Positions 23,701 to 37,522 of a DNA stretch of 64,000 nt are shown one piece after another. The DNA comes from Haliaeetus albicilla (lineage: Eukaryota > Chordata > Aves > Accipitriformes > Accipitridae): positions 9,219,374 to 9,283,373 of the forward strand of contig NC_091507.1 in the NCBI RefSeq assembly GCF_947461875.1, read 5' to 3'. The stretch's first letter is position 1, and each line of letters starts with the position of its first letter. The translations under genes and the position numbers were made by a program. Under the pieces are notes generated by a model. The model did no database searches, had not been told where the DNA came from, and was given only the letters and a program-made list of their open reading frames with translations.

Positions 23701-25737
23701 TGGGTATTGTTCCCTAGATTTACAATCCATCAGGATCAGGCACCTCAATCATATTTACCTGCAAGGAGGAAAATTAAGTTGGGATCTGGGAGGGCAGTAA
23801 AGGACTTATAGAAAGCTCTGAGAGCATCTTCCACAACGTTTACATCTTTTCTGCTGCCTGTGAAGAGCAACCGGCAGGCCGAATGAGCTAGTCGAAGAGA
23901 ATGACAATGTTTTGCTTGGATCCATGATGCAGAAGGGCAGCGTTTCACTTCTGTTCTTCACTTCAGCCCTCTGTCTGGCCTCGAGCACGTCGTGGAGGGC
24001 ACAAACGGCTGGGAAAGGGTAGTGCAGCACCCAGCATTGTCAGGCCATGCTTCACCCTGTGGAATCTGCGCCATTCAGACATGGTGCTGACGTTCCCCTT
24101 CCTAATGCCTTGGGAGGACCACGTACTGTTGAGAGAAACCACAATACTGAGTAAGAGGTGATAGTATACCTGTCCTTTTTCTTCAATAGTCATAACTGCA
24201 GGAATGTAGTTCCCTCAATATTTAGTGATTATGTGCCTGGGGAGGGCTGGAAACTGGGGACTCAGATCTCCTTATGTAGTGTCATGGATCCTTGTCCCCC
24301 TCATTTGGGTCAATGAGTAGTTTTTCTGCTCTGGATGATCAGATGTGGTCTAAGAGCCTTTACCACCACACCCCGGGATGGAGACAAGCAGTGGCAGGAC
24401 AAGTGACTCCTGATAGCCTGAGGCTCTAACTAGGCCCAAAGCAGGATGATGTTATTGATATAGATGGGCTGGAGCAGATACAGGCTGCTTTAGGCACAAG
24501 CAGCGGCAGAAATTTTGGTGCCTCTGGAATTTTGTAGACATGAGCTTCAACGCTAAGGACGTTCAGATGCCTCAAGGTTAACCAGCGTTTTGTGAATATC
24601 ACCTGGACTTAAATGTAAGGCTTAAATGGTTTAGTCCTCCTCACTGCTTTTTCAAGATAGTCTTTATTTTTACTGTAACACTTTAACTTAGCTATAAAAC
24701 TGAGATAAAATCTTTACCAGTTTTAAGGTTACCTGAAGTACATATTCAGATTGAAAGAGGAGCTGCAGGAAACTCATCAGTGGGTATTTTTTTCACGTAA
24801 TACATGAGAATCATGACATCACTCCTGTTCCCCACTCATAATGCTGCCAGTAGGATAATGTGGGCTTCTTGTTTCTGCTTTTCTCAGATGCCCCAGCAAG
24901 CAGCAGAGAAGGTGGAAACCGCCTGACACAGCTTTCTCAGACCTGTTTCTGTTTACTGCGGGCACCAGCTGGCTTTTCTGAACCACTGGTGCCAATGGGT
25001 TTCCCCTCCCCTTTCCTGCCTTATTTCGGTCTCCCTGATGCTGGGATCCCATTCATGCACCAGCTGCAGCTCGTGAGCTTACGACTGGGCTTTTTCTGAG
25101 GTCTGTCATGTAAGCGGGCTCATTTGGAGGGAGGCGAGGAGGGGAATGTTTGAGGGAAGAGTTTATAGAAATGGCTAAAAGTTTGCATTATGAGGACTTC
25201 ATGCTGTCGGTCTTCTACACAAGTAACAGTTTACTTTAGCTTTTTTGTCTGCAATTTCTTATTCCTTGTTTATCATAAAGAGACCTCAAATCCTCCTTCT
25301 AGTAAACTCCTTCGGTTTCTGCTTTGCTATAGACTTTTACTATAGAGTTTCTGGGATAAATTCTGGGATGGTTATATCCCTGGTTGTGGCCTTGGAGGGA
25401 CAAAAGGGGCCAAAACCTATGCCTTGGCTTCAGCAGCTCACAATTATAACGTGACTTACACTTGCCTCTTGTGGAACAGCTGAGAGGTGATAGGAACGGA
25501 GATGGGGTCAGGACGACTTAGAGATGTCCCAGGAACACATTGTAATGTGACCTTTTGTCATCGTACAGACCGTCATGGTGATATGGGTAGTTACCCTGTC
25601 CTCAGCCTGAGACTGGTACCTGTTCCTCAGCGCAGCTCAGACACAAAGCTCCACCAGTGCGAAACCATCACCACTACAGCACAAGCACAGCCGTGCGCGT
25701 GGTGGTTCCCCGACTCCAGGAAAGACATGCAGCAGAG
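20721..25737. other. Unique DNA
   Basis: No gene is recognised. Open frames are at most 88 codons (20983-21249, minus). The pyrimidine-rich stretch at about 22526-22560 and a slightly GC-rich part at 24840-25130 produce opposing frames without protein similarity. No promoter-like CpG cluster is present. Confidence 0.5.
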
Positions 25738-25796
25738 CAGGGAAATAAGGCAGCTCTCTTGACTGTCAGGGCCCTGCTCTAACCTCTAGAGCACAC
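25738..25796 (-). mobile_element. Short MIR-type SINE remnant
   Basis: AGGGAAATAAGGCAGCTCTC followed by TTGACTGTCAGGGCCC and TGCTCTAACCTCTAGAGCAC resembles the reverse complement of the tRNA-related half of MIR, a TGCTCTAACCACTAGACCAC-like stretch. It is only about 60 bp, so it is tentative. Confidence 0.4.
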
Positions 25797-27645
25797 TTCA
25801 TAAATGTTTGAATCTTTAATAAAATCTTCTGGGTGTCTGCTTCCTGCAACACTAACTGTTTTAAAGTATTCATGGGTTATTTGTTTATGACTCTTAAACA
25901 AATCTATTAAACACTCTGCATTATTTTTAGTTAAATTTTGTTTTTTTCCCCTTTTGCTTTAATAATTGATATTGTTTTGGATACATAAATATGTCCTAAG
26001 AGTATTTGTCATTTCCTAATGTTTACAGTGGGGATTTTTTTTTTCTATGAAACTAGGATTTTTCTTCCATATAGAGTATGCTTTTCCATTACATGCACAT
26101 TTCAGAAACAGTCACAGACAATGCATCTGGCAATCGCATGTGGATTTGCAGGATTTGCAGTTAATGCTGCTTGGAAAACCTCATGTTTTAATTTCTCACT
26201 CATCATGTGGTCACAGAGAACAAGGACACCCCTCGTACAAAATATTACAGGATTCTGTTAAGTGATGGATAAAAAAATTCTGGCATGCTGCTATCTAATT
26301 TCAACAATTACTGAATTAGGACTTTAACATACTGGGAATAGACAGGATGGTGCAAAGGAGAACAAAAGAGTACAGAGGAACATGAGAATCTCTTAGATAA
26401 GGGGCTTATTGCACGCAACTCGGAGATTAAAACTGATTTTAATAAACTACTTACTTTCTGTGAAGATTGGATGGAAATCCTGAGCTGCTCTCTGCCTAAA
26501 TTTTGTGGATAGAAATAGTCAGGAAAGTTAACAAAAAGCTCAAACACTCCTACTCCAAATTGTTAGTAATTCCTGGGTGTTATTTTCTATGCTTCTGGTA
26601 ACTTCAAGAAAAATAAATAATAAATAACACAGATAAAGAGAAACAGTCTGCTTTACAATGAGCATATTTTTTTACAAAAAAAAAAAAAGTTCCTGAAGTC
26701 ACTGGAATTATCTTGGCATGGAGCTGGTGAAAACAATAATGAGGGTTCACTGAGGAAATGCTCCTTGTAGGCACCTGCCAGTTGATACAGTCACAGATGC
26801 AAAATCTTGTATTGCTTGCCCCGCTCCCCCTGGAAAATGAAAGAGCACCCTCTGCTTCTTATCTCCATTCTGAAAACAATTCTTGAGTCCATTGTGCTTG
26901 AACCACTCCTGGCTAAAAGTATGTGATGAGAAACAGTAAGTGCAACAGGTCAAACCTGCCAGCTGCATGAGCAAGTAATGCCTGTTATTAGTGCTCAGGT
27001 TAGCTTGTTTAAACCCCACAGAAAAGCCAATGGACTGCACAAAAGCCCAGAAGAAAATCTTCCATCCCCTGCTCTTCCATCTCTTTGTATTTGAATCAAA
27101 CTTTTCTGGCTGTGGTCAATGAGCTGTATATGCAATGGTCTGTGCAGCGAGAGTATTATTTTCCAGACCAGACTCACCAGGTGGCAGTGCTATATACAGT
27201 CTATAAGTGCCAGTGGCTTTTAAAGGAACATCATGTTGCTGCCAGTGGGAAAGGGGACAGCAGCAGAGTAGTTTTGCTCAGGAAAAGTGGAAGGAAGAAG
27301 AAAAAGGAAAATGCAGTTTGGCTCCTGAAAGGCCAGAAAGGGCAGGAAATGTTTGTTTTACATTCATATGATGGTGACCCTGTGCTGGGGGCAAGTGGGA
27401 GTCTGCTGGGATGCCTGGGACGACATCCCAGGGGAGGGATCTGGTTTCATAGATGAGACCTTTCATTCCACCTGATGTCAGTGTCATCTTTCACTGCCCC
27501 TGCTCCTGTGGCAGAGGGGCGAGGAAGAAGCAGGTGGTGACAGTGGGGATTCAACTATTAGACACTCAGAAAACTTCTTGTGATCGCATGGTATCTGGCC
27601 TCTTGGGCACAAAGGGAACAGACTTCACAAGATGTCACTGAAAAC
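25797..27645. other. Unique AT-rich DNA
   Basis: The longest frame is 123 codons (27085-27456, plus) and resembles no known protein. An A13 run lies at 26676-26688. The direct repeat GGATTTGCA occurs twice near 26141-26159. Confidence 0.5.
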
Positions 27646-29645
27646 TAATACTTAGCTATGATCTCTCCTGAACTAGAAACAGGAGGAAACATATAGGTAT
27701 GGAAGAGCACCTGGAATACTGCAACATACAAGCTGGATGTGGCTAAGGTCCAATGCATCTCTGAGAAGGACAACAGGCAAATAAAATCACAATTGCAATA
27801 AACAATTAAGGCAAATTAGACCACCTACAAAGCCATTTGACTTGCTGAGCAATATTAAGTAACAGAATAAAAAATACGAGTGCTTTTACACATCAGTACT
27901 AGAAAATAAGCTGGGAGATAGATTTGCTGGAGACAAATAGATAGATGGCTGCTTCCTGGATCAGCTAGCCTCAGAAACCACAAGAAAAGAGGCTATTTTG
28001 GATATAATCTGGAGTGATGCACAGGATCCACTTCAATGAGCACTTCTGTGATAGTGACTACAGTACAGAATTTCAAGAAAAGGAACTGTGTAAAAATGAG
28101 GAAACTGGTCAAAAATGAACAAATAAACAAGCAAAAAACTCATAAAAGCAGCTGTCCAAAATGAAAGAAGCCTAGGAGCAGCCTGGAGGCTGTTGAAAAA
28201 TAGTCCTAGAAGCCAGGTAAAAAGTGTGCCACAATTCAGAAAGAGAACAAAGCAGTCCGGAAAATCCCTTCAAGCCTTAACTGGAAAGTTATGCAGACTA
28301 TCACATGGAAAAGCATTTTAAAAAAATGGAAATCCGCCCCCAAAAAGGAGAACAGGAAAGCCGATACACACAGCAAGTTGAAAGTAAATAGAAAACGAGA
28401 AGAGCTGAAAGGAACATGAAGAGTATGACAAGGAGTTCCCTAAGGGCACCCATGGCATGAAGCGGGCAAGGGGATTAGTGGGACCTTGTGGCCACCAAAG
28501 AGTAGAGGGGGCACACAGGCCAGGGTAACTCCCATGTACTAAAGGGCTCTGGAGGGGTCCGGGAGCCCCAGCCCCAGCAGAGGCTCTGCCTCCAGTTCTG
28601 TCCACTGAGCACCCGTGCCAGTGCTGGCTGTGTTCAGCCATGACCTGGGAAAGGCAATGCACAGTAAAATCTGCAAGTCTATCTTGGGTGGACAACAGAT
28701 TCACAGACTGTAAGAAACCCCAGGAAAACCTCACAAAACTGAATGAGTTGGAATAAAAGGGGGCAGATGAGCTTCAATATCAATAAATGCAAGGTAAAGC
28801 ATCTAGGGAACGGTAGTATAAACCGTGTATGCAGGACACTGAAACCTGAGCTGTAAATCCCAGCTGTAACTGAGCTGCAACTACCAGAAAGAGACCATGG
28901 AGTCATCACTGGCTGGTTTTCAAAATCATTGTCTCAACACACAGTGGCAGATGCAAAAGGGAATAATCTTGGGTATCATCAGGCCAAAACATCAGCAAGG
29001 TATCATCACTGAGAGCAAGAGATGCCACCGTATTAAGTTGGGATGTGCCATGCCTCGAGTGCTGTGTGTGCAGTCCTGGGTCTGCGTCTGAGGAAGGACT
29101 TAGTGGAGTTGGAGGTGATACAGGAGAGGAGCAATGAAGAGGATCCAGGGGACGAAGTAATTGGCTTCCAGAAGGAGACTACAAAGGTTTGGGACCCTTC
29201 ATTTTGAACAGGAAGAATAAGCGTGACAGAATCAGGAGGGGGCTGGGTAAGCTGAATGCAGAGCTGTTATTGACTGAGTCCTTGAACTTGATGAAGCAAG
29301 AGGCAGACTGGTTGAAAAGCAAGTGCTCCTTTACCGAGCGCACAGTGAACTCTTGTACCTTTTTCCCGCAGTGGGGGTGAAGGCAAGCAGTACCAGCAGG
29401 CTGAGAAAGGGAGAAGACAAATTCATGGTCAGCAGGTCTATAAACAGATATCAAGAGAACTAGACCTTCAACATCCCTAATCCAATGATTGCAGAAACTG
29501 GTGCAGTGCGAGGGAAACGGACTGCCATGAAGTAGCCAGGCTGATGTGTTAAATGTCCAATTGCTGTTTCTGCAGAGGGCCAGGCTGGATGGACCACCAC
29601 TTCTATTCCGTTGAGCATCTATTGTCTTACATTCTCATATAATGT
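27646..29645 (+). mobile_element. Degraded old CR1 LINE, about 2 kb
   Basis: The right half aligns by eye with the 3' part of an ancient amniote CR1. GCTTCAATATCAATAAATGC (28771-28790) and GTGTGTGCAGTCCTGGGTCT (about 29064-29083) belong to the end of the reverse-transcriptase frame. GAGCAATGAAGAGGATCCAG, GACAAATTCATGGTCAGCAG (about 29416-29435) and CTGGATGGACCACCACTTCT near 29587 belong to the 3' untranslated region, ending at TTACATTCTCATAT. The left half (27646-28640) is weaker, with GGAGTGATGCACAGGATCCA and AAAAAAATGGAAATCCGCCC resembling the region between endonuclease and reverse transcriptase. All reading frames are broken. The 138-codon frame on the opposite strand (28318-28734) is a by-product. 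Confidence 0.65.
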
Positions 29646-30319
29646 CGGGGTTGGAGAGGGGAAAACGTGTAACCCCAGAGTTCACCAAGGACTCTTGCTG
29701 CCTGTCTTCATCTCTGTACCTTGCCTCAAACCCCATTTGTGTTGAGATTGCTGAAAAAAATGGTTATATGCCTGTATCTATCTCTGCTACAGCATGAGCT
29801 TGTGCCAACAAGAAATTACACTATAAATACACCAAGCCTCTATCTGGAAATTGCTTAATTTCTTCTATCAATTGACTGAAAGGTGGTATCATTGGAATGG
29901 AAACAAACAAACAATAACCTTACACTGGCTGAAATATGCTTAGTGGCCAAAAATACCTGGAGGGTGATCTCAGGCCCTTGGATTTGAGGTCAGCCTGTGA
30001 TGGAATTTTGCAACTTCAGAGTTGCCTCTGTGTGAAAAGCAGAGCTTTTCCCTGCTATTTTTATAGCGATTCTTAGTTAGCTGCTGTTCCAGCCCTCATC
30101 TCTTTACTGGCATTTGCTAGGCTCTGTGATTATTTGCTCAGCTTTCTTCCATTTTCTCCTTGACCACATCTAACCTTTCTTCTTTTGTGATCCTCTTTAC
30201 TTCTGCGTACTGCACTCAGAGGCAACATAGAGACCTGCCAGACCAGGGCAGCTCAGACCACTGCTTTTACATCTTCTCAGATGAAGTGTGAGAATCACTC
30301 TACGTTGCCAGTTTCTTCT

Positions 30320-30336
30320 CCTTCCTTCCTTCCTTC
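30320..30336. repeat. (CTTC)n microsatellite
   Basis: Four units of CTTC in a pyrimidine-rich context. Confidence 0.85.
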
Positions 30337-33300
30337 ATTCTTGCAAGAGGTAGCCGCAGACTTGACTCCCTCCCTTGCTATTCTCAGTCTTCTCTAGGTT
30401 TCTCCCACTTTCACTCTACAGTACCATTTGCTTTCATGGAGTACAGTAGTATATATATCCTGATATAGATGGGTATAGGAAAGGAGTACAGACACTGGAG
30501 GGTTGCCCGTTAGGAGTAGCAGCTTTGCTCTTTACTAACAAATTCACTGTTCCTGAAAGAGGCTTGTGCGGTATTTCTGGGTTTTTATTTCTAAGCTAGC
30601 CTAGGAATGTGAGGGAGCACAGTCGTTTGGCACAGAGGAGCTGGCTTGCCTGAGTTGGTTTCGGAGAGTGCTGTCACATAGTTCAAGTGGGGTGATGGCC
30701 CTGTGGTGTAAAGTCATATTGCCCTTTCATGTCAGGGCAGCTGGCTCGTGTCCTCCCTTCCCCAGTGTTCGTCTGTGTGTGAGTCAATAAGTTACTTGAT
30801 CCATGCTCTTGCACCAGTCTCTTGAGTTTAACTGCCTGAGAAAATTTGGAAGCATGAAAGCAGTCGATCTTTGTGGGCTGTTTAAAGTCTCCTTCTATCA
30901 GGAAATCTCAGTGTTTGCGCGGCAAAAATCAGGGGAGAGAGAATGAAAGGAGAACATGAAAGAGCTGCAAATTATGTTAACACAAAAGTCACAAGTAAAA
31001 AATTACTATGATGTATTAAAAGCTCTTCCCCCTACAAGTATTTCTATTTCCTCCTTAACTTTCAAGCCCGTAAAACAGAAGAACACTGAAGGCAAAATGG
31101 TTTGTGCAAAGCCCACTGAATGCTCATTTACTACCAACACTGATAGCTGCAGACACCACAGTGCAGCAGCAGACACACTGCCCCACAACCATTACTGGTC
31201 CCACTGCATCAAAATACATGCAGCTCAGATATTGTCAGTAAATTTGTTTCACATTTTCCCAGGCAGCTCTTGAGGCTGGTTTCTGAAAGAGAGCTAACCA
31301 CCCACTCCCTCTTGGCAGCACGAGCCCATGGTCCTGGGCTGATACTCTAGTGAGATTGTCCCAGTGCTCTTGCTAAAGTCTCTCTTCCCCACCCCAATTT
31401 TAAGGTGAGCTTCAGGTCTCCCTGCTGCCTTTATTTGGGGTAGAATAGACAGCATTTTTAGAGTGATATACTTACTTTAATACTGTCATAAACAGATTTT
31501 ATGGCAGCAGAATCATTTCCAGCCAAACCTTTGGCAAAACATAAAGAATCCACACTAAGCTTATGACTTCTTCTATGATGTCTCAGACATAAAAAGGGAG
31601 AGTAGATTTTTTTTTGTTTCATATTGAGTGCCTTTCTGAGATTCTCAAGCACATGCTGTTTTCCAGCGTAATCCTTAAGTATTTCTTAGCCTCAATCCAT
31701 TCACTCCACCTTTAAACTGCTTGCTTTGGCATCTCTAATAACACCTTTTCTGGCTCATAGAGATAGATTGTACTTTGCCCTTTTTCCTTCTATCTTTCCA
31801 CACTATTTTTTTTTCCAGAGTAAAGTATATTCAGGAAATTATATGCTACCTTGAACGTGGGTTTACAGCCTGATTAGTAGAAGAATCACAGAGTCGAGGA
31901 ATTTCATTTTGAGTATCTTCTCAGAGTTGGTACTGGTTTGGGGGTGGAAAAGTTAGTGAGGAGGAGAGATGGACAGAAAAAGAGCAAAAGAGGAGGGTTT
32001 AGTGCTATGAAATGGTTTATCCAGATAGCTTAAATCTGGCCACTTAGCTGGTACGGTTGGCTTGCGGCTCACAGAAACACTGCTGCATATTCTGAGAAAA
32101 TGAATGCTCCTTAGAAAATTAAGATTCCATTTTATTGTTTTATCCATACCTTCTTAGCGGTTTGAGTAGACAACTGTGGCTTCACTATTTTCACTAGTGT
32201 GCTTGAGAAGTTGTCCTCTCCTATTGCCAGGGCCTGCCACTCAGACCATGTCAGGAGGGAGGACAGTGTCTTTTACTGTTGATACCCTTCACACATTTCC
32301 TGCCGTTCTGAATACTCCTGTTACTTCTCTGTTCCCAGTCAGGTGTGGATATGCATCCCAATTTGCAAAAGGAGCATTTTGGTGTATGTTTTCATATAAT
32401 TATGGTCTGCTTCTTTCTTCAGCTTGGTTGAACATGAGCCCATCTAAACCTCCACATCCCAAACTCTTCCAGATATAAGCAAACGTGAGAGTATGAGGAG
32501 TCAAATTTGCAAAATGAAACTCGCCCTGACTACAGCCTAACACAAAGGAACCTATTTTGGTTCAGGTTTGTATTATATTAAACTTTTTAAATTTTTTTTT
32601 TCTCTCTGGGTATTCTTTTTTTATATTCTAGCTGAATGCAGCATGAAGAAGTGACTAAGACCCCCCTTCACTCACAGAGTAAAAGCTTCATGACAACTGC
32701 CTCTGTGAGATTTACACTCCATGTAATTTCAGTCCAAACCTCAAATCTACAAACAGGTTCAACTGTTAATGTTGAACCTTTTTCAACACAGAACTTGAAT
32801 CTAAGCACTTCTTGTCCCCGTGTTTAAAGTATATGGATCATGTGTAAAAGTAAATTCAATGAATTAATTGCTAAAATGCTGTCTCAGTATTCTAAAACTA
32901 AGTTTATTTTTAAAGGAAAACTCTCTTAGTAATTAATATTGATGCTGTTTGATCTCAGAAAATCCTCTAAGTCTAAGGCAATTCAAAGTGCACAGCACAT
33001 AAAGTTAGGGATGTATGCTGCAACTCTGAAAGTAAAACAGAGGATGCAAAGACATGAAAAATAGTCAAGAAATGTGGAAGAATTCACATGTCTCTATATG
33101 TTCCTTCTGAAAAAGAAGTTACAGGAAATACTGAGCTGTGGATTCCAGGGGGACAGGGAAGCTATAAGGTGGGAAGACCAGGAATATAACAAAAATGTGA
33201 GTGCCTTCTACAAGAAATATTTTTTATTTGAAAGGCAGCAAGGAAAAGAACTTAGTGGGTAAACTTTGCCAAAAATTAGAGCATTTCTCTGGCTGATAGA

Positions 33301-34971
33301 GCACCAGAGCAATATAAAATGGAATAAAAGCTGATGAATCACTGTCATTTCTATTGGTAAAAAAGCAATACAAGATCCTTCAATGTCAACATTAGATATG
33401 AAATGTGTTCCTTGCCGTATTAAATTGCATTTTATTGAAACAGCCAAGGTAAATTTTAACTCCTGACTACTCAGAACGTTCACTTTTATGCTGTATGGCA
33501 CAGAGCATAACCTTTTTGGTAACGAAAGGGTTCACAGGAGACCACAGACCCGTTATAGGCAACCTTGTGGGATGTCACATGCTCAATGGGGGTCAAATTC
33601 CTCTCTCACTGGAGACCAATGAATGGCTTTTCATATAAGGAGAAACAAAGAGCAAGGTGAGGAGAAAAGGCCAGGGGAGTCTCTGGGAGAGGAATGGGGT
33701 TACTGGTGATGAGCCTTGGAGCAAGGTCCTAATGATTGGTCTGTGCCTTGGCATCCAGGAGCCCAGGGAACAGGGCGCACTGCAGGAAAAATGAGGGGCA
33801 AAATCACAGAATGGGTAAACATTATTTACCTTTTATTCTTACTAGGAGTTTGTTAAAGGAACTCTTGAGTGAACCCTAAAAGGTGTGTGAGGCTGAACAG
33901 GTACCAAGGAAGAGACGTTTGTGAAAAGCAGGCGTAGGGTTGTGCCTGACAAGAGTTGTGAGTAAAATGTTAGTGGGTGAAAGATATATGTTGGAGCAGA
34001 TAAGGAGTTGTACATTGTTTTATTGGGAACTTGGGATGTTTTATAGCACTAAAAGAGAGAAGACAATAAAACTAATCGGCTGGAAGACTAGGTCCTCCAC
34101 ACATACATCTCTAGAGACCAGGTCCCTAGAGGCATTCCAGCATGATGAGCTTTATCATACAGTATTATTACCTAGGATAAAATGGTCTGAGAATCATAAA
34201 ACACTGTTTTTAAGATTCTTTTTTAAAAAAAAAAATTAAATACGGTCAAGTGATTAATAAGGGATTTTCAAAGGTTTAAAAATTTTCAAATATGATGATT
34301 TTAAATACCTGCTCTTACTGTGATCAGAAATACAAATAAATAATACCACTGTCATGCTGATGCTGCATGTTAGTTAATCTGTTAGGAGCAGATTCAAAAT
34401 CCACTGAAGGTGATAATAGAAATGCTTCTTAGTCTGATAGGTCCTTAGCAATTCCATATACTTCTCATCACTTTTCTTTCCATGCACAAGCATTCATTTT
34501 TATACCCATTCTACCTTCTTAACCCACAGAATACATTTATTTTTCCACCTATTAACAGTACTTGCTTATTGGCTTTTTTGTATGATTGTGGCTTTTTTAA
34601 AGACATAAAATGATGCATTGTCTTTGCAAAGGGCCTCTCCACTGCCCTGATGTTCATTACAGAATCCACATACCCATCACCCTCCTATCTACACCATCTT
34701 ATTTGCCTGAAAGTAATATAATTACATTTATATGCCATCTATTTCATCTGTGTTTCGTGCTAGTTAAATCAGTTTCTTATGCATTTGTTTCATGCATTCA
34801 CCACAAATTGATATGTATAACCTATGCATATATTCATCTCGTCAACTATTCATGTACTGGGTTCCTGTGTTCATTATTGACAGAAATTATTCATCCTAAC
34901 GAATCCATGGGAACACCAGAAAGAGCATATAACACAAAAATAACTTAAATTATACAAAATGTGCTAGGAAA

Positions 34972-34998
34972 TGTGTGTGTGTGTATGTGTGTGTGTGT
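34972..34998. repeat. (TG)n microsatellite
   Basis: A TG repeat interrupted once by TATG. It is a typical length-polymorphic dinucleotide repeat. Confidence 0.9.
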
Positions 34999-35867
34999 AA
35001 AACTAGCTCAGATTAAAAAAGAAGCAAACCTAAAAAACCACTTGTGCATGTTGGCCGGATGTGTGGATTTATAGAGCCCTTTTACCTCTCCAGCAGTGTG
35101 ATCAGAAGGACCCATGTGCCAAGTGTAAAATTCTTTCAGAAAAATAAGCAAACAGCATTTTGCATAGTCACTATGTAGTTGTTGGAGCCTTCCCAAATAC
35201 AGAAAGGGGAAATCTGTGACCATTAACCCCCTTTAGGTCTCCAAGCATATTCAGTGATTAAAAAAAGTAATGCTAATAAATGTGTGACTGATAATGGGCC
35301 TGTTTGGGGTGGTCTGTGGGGACGCTGGTTGTGGCTTGGTTGTTGGTTTTTTTTAAGAAGGAGTGAGTGTTCAGGTTCAGAGTATATCGTCGGGAAGCTT
35401 CACCCAGATAAAAGGAGTCAGTCTTTGCTATTGAATTGACTGTCGTTACAGCAGCAGTACCCAGGATTCACACTATATTGCAGTAGAGCGCACATCAGGG
35501 GACTGATGCGCATGAGGATGGAAGGGTCTGGACTATGGTCACCCTTGCTATGCTGGCCAGCTTTGCAGGACAGTGCAAAGTGGCCTGCAGGCACGTCTTG
35601 CAACTTGCAGCATATGTGGGATGTGTGGAGGATAATGTTTCTGATATTATGACAAGATGAAGAGAAGCAAGATGCCATGCTGAAAGCTCCTTGCACTATT
35701 CTCATGTGCTAGAACGGGAACACCTAGCCTCCGTGGTCCAACTATTCTTTCAATTAATTCATAAGCTTTTTAAGGAAGGGCTAGCTAGACATACAATGCT
35801 TTATAAAATGGGACTTTGACACTTGAGTGGATTGGCCATGTATTGCTGATTGCCTCTTTTTACTGCT

Positions 35868-35975
35868 TTGATCCCAAGATCTTAAAGTACTTTATAAATA
35901 TTAATGAATAAAGACTCAGAAATATTCAGTCATTGTGTCTATGCTGTTGCTCATGTCACAGATGGGGGCAAACAT
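35868..35975 (-). mobile_element. MIR-type SINE remnant, 3' half
   Basis: GATCCCAAGATCTTAAAGTA, CTTTATAAATATTAATGAAT and TGTCACAGATGGGGGCAAAC correspond to the reverse complement of the MIR 3' half, where AAAGCGCTTTACA and a CCCCATTTTACAGATG-like block are about 60-70 bp apart. It resembles the amniote MIR1 type. It is old and without visible flanking duplication. Confidence 0.45.
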
Positions 35976-36699
35976 ATTAAGGCTACAATTTATTCCACCT
36001 TGCTTTACATTTCTGTATATGAGTGAGTTATTGCAGTTCTCCTTCATATTCAGGGGAGGAAATGAGAATTTTTAAGGTGTGACTCATTTAATCTATTTTA
36101 TACATTTATTTATAAGGAAAGGAATGATGCTCTAGATGTATCTGTTTCTCTCCATCAACTATGAAGGGACTCTTAAGGTGACTCAGTCAGATTTAGACAT
36201 CTGCATTGTATGGCTCCATTTGCTAAGAGAGGGACCATGGCTCAGTTTTAGCTGAGCTCAACTCTCCTAATTTCCACTACCGTGCTTTGAAGATATGACA
36301 AACACTGCTTGTACTACGGAAAGTTCCCTCATACTGTATCAGTGTGTTAGACAGCATCTAATATGAAAAACAGGAAAATGGTAAATCTTCTGTCACTGTT
36401 CAAAAACTAAGAGGTTAAGGGTAAATTTAAAATTTATTAGACCAGCATCACTCCCTGAAAAATAATGGAGAAGCTATCATTAATTGTCATTCTTAAAAAA
36501 TTTAGGTTTTTATTAACTGTCACTATATTCTTGGGGAAAATATTATCAAATGAATTAAGCTTGGCTAATAAGAATAGTCACATACGTATACTTAAAATTT
36601 TGCACAGTAGTTAAAAAGCATTGCAAAATATAAAGTTTAAATTAACACTAGTAAAAGAGTTAGCTGTAATCAATCAAGATCATGTCAATGATTGAGTAT
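35976..36699. other. Unique AT-rich DNA
   Basis: Nothing recognised. Confidence 0.5.
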
Positions 36700-37200
36700 T
36701 TGACTGAGAAATTTCATGACATTGATACACTGGAGTGAATGTAATACAGTTCCAAAAAGATCCTTACCAATGTTGGTGCTATTCAGTATTTTCTTAAGGA
36801 TCTGAGAGAAAATGTAACCACTACTGTTAAGACTGCCAGGCTAAGAAGTAAGAACAGGAATACAAATTGGAAGAGTAGCCTGAATTGCTTCATAAGTTTG
36901 AATCATTCAAGCAAAACATATCAATCCAATCAAATATACAAAAATACCCCTTATTAGAAACAGGCTGCGCATCTCTTTTCATTGACAAACCAAGATGCCT
37001 ACTCTTCACTAGAAAGGCAATGAATGTGGAAAAGCTTTAGGGATCTTAGTGGAGAAGAAAGTCAACACCAGCTCCTTTTGTGTTAGTCTTGTAAATGAGC
37101 CAAATAAATCCTTAGAGCAGTGAGTAGGAATAGGGAGACTAATTTCATGTCTGTGATAAAGAATGGATGAAAATAGCCTCAGAAACTAACAATACTCAAC
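36700..37200 (+). mobile_element. Possible very old CR1 fragment
   Basis: GGATCTTAGTGGAGAAGAAA followed by GTCAACACCAG near 37050 resembles the CR1 segment with a TGGACGACAAGCTGAACATGAG-like run, and nearby words (ACATTGATACACTGG) could belong to the preceding part. The match is weak and the limits are uncertain. An alternative is unique sequence. Confidence 0.3.
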
Positions 37201-37522
37201 AACAATGTCCAGTCCTCTTGTCCATACATAAAAGGGAACTGAAAACTTGCAAATAAAAAATTGAAGAGGGTACCAAAAAAAGACAAAAGAAAGATCTAAG
37301 AATTTCAGTTCTAAGCTTGTTTAAATGTTTTGATATCACTGCCAATGTTTCTACGGTAATCCTGTAACATGCAATATAAGTTATTTTCAGGTGCTAAAGC
37401 TCTTTGCATCCCTCTTGGATGTAATGTGCTTATGTGCACCATTGGTGTGAGGAGAATGATTTCTTCCTGTAAATATCTTTACAGGGAGAAAATATCAGGG
37501 ATAAGAATTCTAGATTTTTGTT
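37201..37522. other. Unique DNA abutting LTR B
   Basis: No repeat is recognised. The five bases next to the LTR are TTGTT, which do not match the five bases on its other side (AGCAG). Confidence 0.5.

Larger units (their letters stand above)
29646..35867. other. Unique AT-rich DNA with simple repeats
   Basis: No gene is recognised. Frames reach 112 codons (34610-34948, plus), 105 (30956-31273, plus), 100 (32176-32478, plus) and 99 (33940-34239, plus), none protein-like. A (CTTC)n repeat and a (TG)n repeat are listed separately. The rest shows no transposon family I know. Confidence 0.5.

Noticed and set aside
28318..28734. 138-codon frame on the minus strand
   Set aside because: It lies antisense inside the old CR1 copy and resembles no known protein.
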